DNA of 61,350 bases. Source: Oscillospiraceae bacterium (GTDB taxonomy: Bacteria > Bacillota > Clostridia > Oscillospirales > Oscillospiraceae). Shown here piece after piece: positions 55,365-61,350 of the stretch (positions within the stretch are counted from its first letter, which is position 1; every line of letters starts with the position of its first letter). The DNA lies in contig JAHHRW010000011.1 in the NCBI GenBank assembly GCA_020025575.1, positions 1 through 61,350 on the forward strand, given 5' to 3'. The notes below the pieces were generated by a model. It had not been told where the DNA came from. It did not search any database and saw nothing but the letters and a program-made list of their open reading frames with translations. The position numbers were made by a program, and so were the translations under genes.

Positions 55365-57248
55365 TTATGGATTGTTCAGCTGCTCTTTTCTGTACTGCAG
55401 GGTATAGAGCTGGTAATATGGGCCCTTTTGGCGCAGCAACTGCTGATGGCTGCCCTGCTCGATGATTTCGCCGTGGGACAACAGGATGATGTTGTCTGCG
55501 TGCTGAATGGTGGAAAGCCGGTGGGCCACAATGAGCATGGTGCCGATGTTTTTCATCTTCTCCAGAGAATCCTGAATGAGAATTTCCGTTTCGGTGTCGA
55601 TGTTGGCGGTGGCCTCGTCCAGAATCATAACGGCAGGCTTGTGCAGGATGGTTCTGGCAAAGCTTAAAAGCTGCCGCTGGCCGGCGGAGAAGTTGTTGCC
55701 CCGCTCCCTAACCACTTCGTCAAGACCGTAGTCCAGCTTGTTGATGAAGGAGTCGGCATTTACATAGCGGATGGCCTTCTGAATTTCTTCCTCAGGAAAT
55801 TCATCCCGCAGTACAATATTGCTGCGGATGGTGCCGGAGAACAGGAACACATCCTGGAGCATCTGACCGAAGTGCCGGCGCAGAGAGGCAATGCTGATTT
55901 TCTGGATATCGATGCCATCAATCAGGATCTGTCCCTTCTGAATGTCGTAATTGCGGCAGATCAGGGACAAAATGGTGGTCTTTCCGGAGCCGGTGGAACC
56001 CACAAATGCCACGGTCTGCTTGGGGTCCACATGGAAGGAAACCCCCTTGAGTACCCATTCGCCGGGGGTGTATGCAAACCAGACATCCCGAAACTCAATT
56101 TCGCCACGGATTTCATCCAGCTCAATGATGTCCTCGCCATCAACCACCTGAGGAGCCATGTCCATGATGGTAAAGATCTTCTCAGCGGAGGCAAAGGAAC
56201 GCTGCAATGTATCAAACTGCTCTGCCAAGGTCTGGATGGGGTTAAAGAATTTGGAGATATACATATAGAATGTAACCACCGTGCCGGAGGTCACTGCCTG
56301 CCCCAGGAAGGTGATGTCCTCAATATAGCCTCTGGAACCCATATACAGAAGGCACAGCACAGAGCTGATATAGAGCATATAGACCATGGGGCGGAAAATG
56401 CCGAAGACGATCATTCGGTTTTGCTTTGCCTTTTGCAGGGCGAGGCTCTTCGCCAGAAAATCGTCCATTTTCCGATCTTCCTGATTGAAAATCTGGGTGA
56501 TTTTCATGCCGGACAAGTTTTCAGCCAGATAGGTGTTGACATCTGTGGTGGCATCATTGACGCTGCGGTGGACTTTTCGGGAGAACGTCCGGAAAATCAC
56601 CGTAAACAGCAGGATGAAGGGGACAAAACTCAGCACCATCAGGGTCAGTGCATAGTTGAGCATCAGCATGGCGCCCAGAACGCCCACAATGACCATCATA
56701 TTCTTGGCAAGGGTCACCAGAATATTGGTGAACATATAGGAAATGGCGTTGGGATCGTTGCTGACACGGGTCACCAGTTTTCCAACCGGGATGTTGTTCA
56801 GCTGTTCATGGGACAGCTGTTCGATGTGGACAAAGATATCTTCTCTCAGGGCAGAGAGAATTTTCTGTCCGGTTTTCTGCAGAATCATGGCCTGCACATA
56901 GGTGCAGATCAGACTGACAATCAAGATAGAGGCATAGATCCCAACCAGAGTGAACAGGTAGTCCAGAGTGAATGTGCCTTTGACGGTATCCTGAATATGA
57001 CCGATGAGCAGGGGGGATACTAAATCGTACACGATGGAAACCAGCATCACAAAAAAGACAAGGACAAACTGCTTTCGGTAGGGTTTGGCGTACACCATCA
57101 GCCGGGAGATGATTTCCCGGTCGGGCATATTGCGCTCATAGCCCTTGGTTTGTTCCCTGCGCAGTTCCGCCAGATATGCTGCCACGAACACGATGCTGAA
57201 AACACCGATGATGGCACCCACAATCAACAGGGGCAGATATTTATACAT
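55365..57248 (-). CDS. ABC exporter half-transporter with canonical ATPase site
   Basis: 627 aa: an N-terminal extra helix, six-helix exporter membrane domain (~45-340) and nucleotide-binding domain with Walker A GSTGSGKTTI, signature FSAGQRQLLSFARTI, Walker B VMILDEATANID with catalytic Glu, and switch HRLST. The signature has SAGQ rather than SGGQ. It is the second gene of a heterodimer pair, overlapping the first by eight bases. Multidrug or lipid export is likely by analogy to BmrCD and TM287/288; the substrate is unknown. SD GGGGG. Confidence 0.93.
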   Translation of the reverse strand: MYKYLPLLIVGAIIGVFSIVFVAAYLAELRREQTKGYERNMPDREIISRLMVYAKPYRKQFVLVFFVMLVSIVYDLVSPLLIGHIQDTVKGTFTLDYLFTLVGIYASILIVSLICTYVQAMILQKTGQKILSALREDIFVHIEQLSHEQLNNIPVGKLVTRVSNDPNAISYMFTNILVTLAKNMMVIVGVLGAMLMLNYALTLMVLSFVPFILLFTVIFRTFSRKVHRSVNDATTDVNTYLAENLSGMKITQIFNQEDRKMDDFLAKSLALQKAKQNRMIVFGIFRPMVYMLYISSVLCLLYMGSRGYIEDITFLGQAVTSGTVVTFYMYISKFFNPIQTLAEQFDTLQRSFASAEKIFTIMDMAPQVVDGEDIIELDEIRGEIEFRDVWFAYTPGEWVLKGVSFHVDPKQTVAFVGSTGSGKTTILSLICRNYDIQKGQILIDGIDIQKISIASLRRHFGQMLQDVFLFSGTIRSNIVLRDEFPEEEIQKAIRYVNADSFINKLDYGLDEVVRERGNNFSAGQRQLLSFARTILHKPAVMILDEATANIDTETEILIQDSLEKMKNIGTMLIVAHRLSTIQHADNIILLSHGEIIEQGSHQQLLRQKGPYYQLYTLQYRKEQLNNP

Positions 57249-59022
57249 TTTGTGGGCCCCCTTCCTCTTCTAACTGCTGGAGTTTTACCATTTTCTGATA
57301 ACCGGGGCAGCTTTGCATCAGTGCCTCGTGGGGGCCAAAGGCTGCCACACGACCATCCTCGATAAACAGAATCTGATCCATGCTCTCGATGGTGGAAATT
57401 CTATGGGCAATGAGAATGGTGGTTTTTCCGGCCCGGGTTTTGCGCAGATTTGCAAGGATTGTTCGCTCGGTCTTGGTATCCACTGCGGAAACCGAGTCGT
57501 CCAGAATCAAAATGGGGGCATCTTTCATCAGCGCGCGTGCAATGGAGATACGCTGCTTCTGACCGCCGGATACGGTGACGCCGCGCTCGCCCAGCACGGT
57601 GTCATAGCCCAGATGGAACTGCGCAATGTTGTCGTGAATATCGGCAAGGGATGCAGCCTCGATAATGGCATCGTGGGCGTAGGCATCCGTGCCGAAGGAA
57701 ATGTTGTTTTCAATGGTGTCAGAAAACAGGAAATTGTCCTGAGGCACATAGGCGCATCCATCACGGACAGAGCGTATGGTCACATCATTCACATCGTGGC
57801 CGTCGATAAACACCGTGCCGTCGGGCACATTGTAGGTTCTTAAAATCAAATCCACCAGCGTGCTCTTGCCGGAGCCGGTTTTGCCCACCAGACCCACATT
57901 TTCACCGGCATGGATGAAAAAGGACACATTTTCCAATACATTCGATTCTCCGTCCGGGTAACGGAAGGTCAAATTCCGAAATTCGATATCGCCTTTCACA
58001 GCAGGCAGGGGCTTTGCACCGGGTTTGTCAACCACATCCTGCTTGGCATCCAACAGTTCCCCAATCCGCTCCAGAGAAGCTTTGCCCCGGGAGGTCATAT
58101 CGATGAGCTCGGATACCGCCATAATGGGCCAGACCACGGCATTAAAATAACCGATGAATTCCATGAGCTGGCCTGCATTGAACCGTCCTTTATATACAAG
58201 GTAACCGCCGTAGCCCAGAATCACGCAAATGACGCTTTCTACGAACAGGGTGACCAGGATTCTCAGCAATACAGCGGCCTTGGTGTGGTCGATGTTGGCC
58301 TTTTCGTTTTCGATGTTCAGTTTCTTAAATGCCATCAGCTCCTTGGCCTCTTTGACAAAAGCCTTGATGACGGCGATGCCGGAGAAACTTTCCTGAGAAA
58401 AGTCAGACAGCTTGGAAAAAGCCGCCTGACGAATATCCCATTTTTTCATCATGTATCGGCCCACTACGGTGCTGGATGCCAGCAGAAGGGCCATGGGAAT
58501 CAGGGTCAGCGTGGTCAGGGTTGCATCCATGCGCCACATCTTTGCCACCGCCAGAATCCCCAGAAACAGCGCATCCAGAAACATCATGATCCCAGAGCCG
58601 AAACACTCCTGCACCGTGTCTAAGTCGTTGGTGAACAGGCTCATCAGATTGCCGATTTTGTTGAGCTGATAGTATTCACGGCTCAGATTTCTGGCGTTGT
58701 CGAACATCTGGTTGCGCAGGTCTGTCTCCACCTTGATGGCAGAGCCGAAAAACATGACCCGCCATAGGAAACGGCCGAATACCATCACCAGAATGACCAC
58801 GATCATGGGCGTGCAGATCTTGCTAAGCAGAAATTCCATGTCAAAGGGGACGCTTGTTCCGTCCACCATGACCGCGCCGCTGTTCATGCCGTTAATCACC
58901 ATCTGGTACAGGCTGGGAACCAGCAGCTGCATATAGTCCACCGCAATCAGTGTCACCATGCCCAGCAAAAGAAACGGAGCATATTTCAGGTAATATTTGT
59001 TTATATGCCTGCCGAAAATCAA
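57241..59022 (-). CDS. ABC exporter half-transporter with degenerate ATPase site
   Basis: 593 aa with six helices and a nucleotide-binding domain: Walker A GKTGSGKSTL, signature VSGGQKQRISIARAL, Walker B LILDDSVSAVD, switch HRIST. The catalytic glutamate after Walker B is Asp (DDS), the hallmark of the degenerate partner in heterodimeric exporters. A TTG at 59022, eight bases behind a perfect AAAGGAGG, is chosen as start; ATGs further up (59064, 59091) have no SD and would add about 14 to 23 residues. First gene of the operon. Confidence 0.9.
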   Translation of the reverse strand: MIFGRHINKYYLKYAPFLLLGMVTLIAVDYMQLLVPSLYQMVINGMNSGAVMVDGTSVPFDMEFLLSKICTPMIVVILVMVFGRFLWRVMFFGSAIKVETDLRNQMFDNARNLSREYYQLNKIGNLMSLFTNDLDTVQECFGSGIMMFLDALFLGILAVAKMWRMDATLTTLTLIPMALLLASSTVVGRYMMKKWDIRQAAFSKLSDFSQESFSGIAVIKAFVKEAKELMAFKKLNIENEKANIDHTKAAVLLRILVTLFVESVICVILGYGGYLVYKGRFNAGQLMEFIGYFNAVVWPIMAVSELIDMTSRGKASLERIGELLDAKQDVVDKPGAKPLPAVKGDIEFRNLTFRYPDGESNVLENVSFFIHAGENVGLVGKTGSGKSTLVDLILRTYNVPDGTVFIDGHDVNDVTIRSVRDGCAYVPQDNFLFSDTIENNISFGTDAYAHDAIIEAASLADIHDNIAQFHLGYDTVLGERGVTVSGGQKQRISIARALMKDAPILILDDSVSAVDTKTERTILANLRKTRAGKTTILIAHRISTIESMDQILFIEDGRVAAFGPHEALMQSCPGYQKMVKLQQLEEEGGPQNV

Positions 59023-59147
59023 CGAAAAACCCTCCTTTATCCCGAAAGCAAATTTTTGAATCATTCTATCATGATTTTGTTGCAATTGCAACTAGATAGC
59101 AAATGGATTTGGTAACAAATTTTTTACAGAAAAGAGATAATTGGCTC

Positions 59148-59176
59148 TTGCATTTTTCGGTAAGGTGCTGTATGAT
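59148..59176 (+). promoter_or_regulatory. Promoter of groES-groEL
   Basis: TTGCAT (59148-59153), 17-base spacer, TATGAT (59171-59176). The start point would fall at the CIRCE element. Confidence 0.85.
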
Positions 59177-59183
59177 ATCTGCG

Positions 59184-59210
59184 TTAGCACTCATAGATGA
59201 AGAGTGCTAA
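59184..59210 (+). promoter_or_regulatory. CIRCE operator (HrcA site)
   Basis: Perfect consensus: TTAGCACTC, nine bases, GAGTGCTAA, extended by GCG/CGC to 59181-59213. It shows heat-shock control of groESL by HrcA, whose gene is not in the window. Confidence 0.98.
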
Positions 59211-59295
59211 CGCATGAATATATAGACAAATGGGAAACACAGGGAATTCCACCGGTGTCTACCCAGCCTAAAATATCTTAATTGGAGGAATCGAA

Positions 59296-59568
59296 ATGAC
59301 ACTCAAACCCATGTCTGATAATGTACTGCTCAAGCAGCACGAAGCAAGCGAGACCACCGTTGGCGGCATTATTCTGGCGACTACCAATAAGGAAAAGCCT
59401 GCAATCTACGAAGTCGTCTCCGTAGGCCCCGGCAACAAGGATGTGACCATGACTGTCAAGTCCGGTGATAAGGTCGTCGTCAGCAAGTTTACCGGCACCG
59501 ATGTTACCCTGGATAAGGTAGATTACAAGTTCGTCAAGCAGGACGACATCCTGGCAATTGTTGAGTGA
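59296..59568 (+). CDS. groES: Co-chaperonin GroES
   Basis: 90-aa lid of the GroEL chamber. Conserved MTLKPMSDNVLLKQHEASE, the mobile loop TTVGGIILATTNKEKP (usually GGIVLP), VGPGNKDV and the C-terminal FVKQDDILAIVE. SD TTGGAGG. Cotranscribed with groEL, 17 bases downstream. Confidence 0.97.
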   Translation: MTLKPMSDNVLLKQHEASETTVGGIILATTNKEKPAIYEVVSVGPGNKDVTMTVKSGDKVVVSKFTGTDVTLDKVDYKFVKQDDILAIVE

Positions 59569-59585
59569 TTTAGGAGGAATGTAAC

Positions 59586-61217
59586 ATGTCTAAGATGATT
59601 GTATACGGCGAAGAAGCCCGCAAGAAGCTGCAGTCAGGCATTGACCAGCTGGCAGATACCGTTAAGGTTACCATCGGCCCCAAGGGTCGTAATGTTGTTC
59701 TGGGTAAGAAGTATGGCGCTCCCCTGGTCACCAATGACGGTGTGACCATTGCAAAGGAAGTGGATCTGGAGGATCCCTTTGAGAACATGGGCGCTCAGAT
59801 GATCCGTGAGGTCGCTACCCGTACCAACGATGTGGCAGGCGACGGCACCACCACCGCTACCGTTCTGGCTCAGGCAATGACCCGTGAGGGCCTGAAGAAC
59901 CTGTCCGCCGGTGCAAACCCCATGGTCATGCGCAAGGGCATCGAGAAGGCTGTTCAGGCAGCTGTCGAGGCCATCAAGGAGCACTCTGTTCCCGTGAACG
60001 GCTCTGAGGATATTGCCCGTGTCGGCACCGTTTCCTCCGGCGACGAGGCAATCGGTGCTCTGATTGCAGAGGCTATGCAGAAGGTTGGCACCGAGGGTGT
60101 TATCACCATCGAAGAGTCCAAGACTGCTGAGACCGGTCTTGACGTGGTCGAGGGTATGCAGTTTGACCGTGGCTACATCTCCCCCTACATGGTCACCGAC
60201 ACCGACAAGATGGAAGCTGTGCTGGACGATGCACTGATTCTGATTACCGATAAGAAGATTTCCTCCATTCAGGAGATTCTGCCCATCCTGGAGCCCGTTG
60301 TCAAGGCTGGCAAGAAGATGATGATTATTGCAGAGGATGTTGAGGGCGACGCTCTGGCAACCCTGCTGGTGAACCGTCTGCGCGGCAACTTCAACTGCGT
60401 CTGCGTCAAGGCACCCGGTTTCGGCGATCGCCGCAAGGAAATGCTGCGTGACATCGCTGTACTGACCGGCGGTACTGTGATCTCCTCTGAGCTGAACATG
60501 GAACTGACCGAGACCCAGCTGTCTGATCTGGGCCGTGCACATCAGATCGTTGTCACCAAGGACACCACCACCATTGTTGACGGCGAGGGTGATCCCGAGG
60601 CCATCAAGGCTCGTGCACACGAGGTTCGTTCCGCCATTGCTACCACCACTTCTGACTACGATCGTGAGAAGCTGCAGGAGCGTCTGGCTAAGCTGACCGG
60701 CGGCGTTGCTGTCATCCGTGTTGGCGCTCAGACCGAGATCGCCATGAAGGAGCAGAAGCTGAGAGTGGAAGATGCGCTGAATGCAACCCGTGCTGCTGTT
60801 GAAGAGGGCATCGTGGCCGGCGGCGGTACCGCTCAGGTCAACGCAATTGCCGCTGTTGAGAAGCTGATTGCCAAGCTGTCCGGCGATGAGAAGACCGGTG
60901 CAAAGATCGTTGCTACCGCTCTGCAGGCTCCCATCCGCCAGATCGCTGAGAACGCAGGCGTTGATGGCAGCGTCATCTACGAGAAGGTTCGCAACGCCAA
61001 GAAGATCGGCTGGGGCTACAATGCTTACACCGAGCAGTTTGTTGACATGATCTCTGCCGGTATTGTTGATCCGACCAAGGTTACCCGTTCTTCTCTGGAG
61101 AATGCAGCAAGCGTTGCAGCAAGCGTCCTGACCACCGAGACTCTGGTTGTTGATAAGCCCGATCCCGCTGCCGATGCAGCCGCTGCTGCTGCCTCTGCTC
61201 AGGGGGGTATGTACTAA
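59586..61217 (+). CDS. groEL: Chaperonin GroEL
   Basis: 543-aa 60-kDa chaperonin ring subunit. Conserved blocks: VTIGPKGRNVVLGKK, TNDGVTIAKEVDLEDPFENMGAQ, the ATP site VAGDGTTTATVLAQA, the apical domain VEGMQFDRGYISPYMVT, and GIVAGGGTAQVNAIAAVEKL. It ends in Gly-Gly-Met-Tyr, a reduced form of the GGM tail. Codon use is strongly biased as for a highly expressed gene, visibly stricter than the neighbouring sugar locus. SD TAGGAGG. Confidence 0.98.
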   Translation: MSKMIVYGEEARKKLQSGIDQLADTVKVTIGPKGRNVVLGKKYGAPLVTNDGVTIAKEVDLEDPFENMGAQMIREVATRTNDVAGDGTTTATVLAQAMTREGLKNLSAGANPMVMRKGIEKAVQAAVEAIKEHSVPVNGSEDIARVGTVSSGDEAIGALIAEAMQKVGTEGVITIEESKTAETGLDVVEGMQFDRGYISPYMVTDTDKMEAVLDDALILITDKKISSIQEILPILEPVVKAGKKMMIIAEDVEGDALATLLVNRLRGNFNCVCVKAPGFGDRRKEMLRDIAVLTGGTVISSELNMELTETQLSDLGRAHQIVVTKDTTTIVDGEGDPEAIKARAHEVRSAIATTTSDYDREKLQERLAKLTGGVAVIRVGAQTEIAMKEQKLRVEDALNATRAAVEEGIVAGGGTAQVNAIAAVEKLIAKLSGDEKTGAKIVATALQAPIRQIAENAGVDGSVIYEKVRNAKKIGWGYNAYTEQFVDMISAGIVDPTKVTRSSLENAASVAASVLTTETLVVDKPDPAADAAAAAASAQGGMY

Positions 61218-61251
61218 TTTCGCTGGTACTGTACCGCTGAATTTACCAATC

Positions 61252-61283
61252 AAGCGCCGCTCCCTTCGGAGTGGCGCTTTTTT
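61252..61283 (+). terminator. Terminator of groESL
   Basis: A 12-bp stem with one G-T pair (61252-61263 with 61268-61279), CTTC loop, then a T run. Confidence 0.93.
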
Positions 61284-61285
61284 AC

Positions 61286-61314
61286 TTGATTTTTTGCAGC
61301 CCGGTTGTTATAAT
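61286..61314 (+). promoter_or_regulatory. Promoter of a gene beyond the window end
   Basis: TTGATT (61286-61291), 17-base spacer, TATAAT (61309-61314). No coding start follows before the window ends. Confidence 0.7.
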
Positions 61315-61350
61315 CAAATGGATATTCGGAGCAGTACTCAAGCTGGTCGA

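Noticed and set aside
59634..61253. 539-codon minus-strand frame opposite groEL
   Set aside because: Mirror of the highly biased groEL codons; no SD or homology.

Overview
The window reads as chromosomal DNA of a Gram-positive anaerobe of class Clostridia, most likely an Oscillospirales/Ruminococcaceae-type gut commensal. Pointers are a single-chain glycyl-tRNA synthetase, a clostridial glycogen operon with GlgD, a SipW/TasA-type surface cluster, a class B sortase, YfmF/YfmH peptidase homologues and a CIRCE-controlled groESL operon. This taxonomic placement is inference from gene content; base composition looks close to balanced. Most genes are housekeeping genes in short operons with clear SD sequences, TTGACA/TATAAT-like promoters and intrinsic terminators.

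Layout. 1-6.8 kb: two hypothetical genes, glyQS, plsC, two membrane proteins and cca. 6.8-12.9 kb: a 46-residue membrane peptide, a DUF4015-type protein and prmA on the minus strand, then yfmF-yfmH-lgt-orf on the plus strand. 13-17.7 kb: an XRE-regulator/membrane-protein pair with a dyad in its promoter, a CmpB-like membrane protein, tRNA-Met and tRNA-Glu, dapF, mgtE (with a possible leader peptide) and a GNAT acetyltransferase. 17.9-25.8 kb: glgB-glgC-glgD-glgA, a GH13 alpha-glycosidase and a small cysteine-motif protein. 25.8-30.3 kb: trxA-trxB (the thioredoxin has a CVYC active site), a class B sortase, a HAD phosphatase, a second Lgt-family protein and a DUF4190 protein.

30.7-38.9 kb is a surface-structure locus: SipW signal peptidase, four secreted TasA/CalY-like proteins, an 1143-residue VWA protein, another TasA-like protein and a last protein with a VPNTAD-plus-membrane-helix C-terminus that resembles a sorting signal. 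SipW would process the TasA-like subunits into a fibre or matrix. The VWA protein may act as adhesin, and the sortase at 27.3 kb may anchor the last protein.

39.2-49.8 kb is a divergent carbohydrate-utilisation locus. A LacI regulator leads a minus-strand operon (PPi-type phosphofructokinase, divergent triosephosphate isomerase, LarA-like racemase). Opposite it lie a class II aldolase, a sugar ABC importer without its own ATPase, and a fucose/arabinose-isomerase-family protein. The locus lies between an intact tRNA-Leu (50.1 kb) and a truncated tRNA-Leu 3' half (38.95 kb) in the same orientation, sharing 32 identical bases. That is the geometry of a tRNA-integrated island, although no integrase is present. 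The substrate cannot be read from the sequence. This locus and the surface cluster are the two most interesting parts.

50.4-61.3 kb returns to core genes: an M14 peptidase, mnmG, trmB, a CDF metal transporter, a heterodimeric ABC exporter with one degenerate ATPase site, and groES-groEL.
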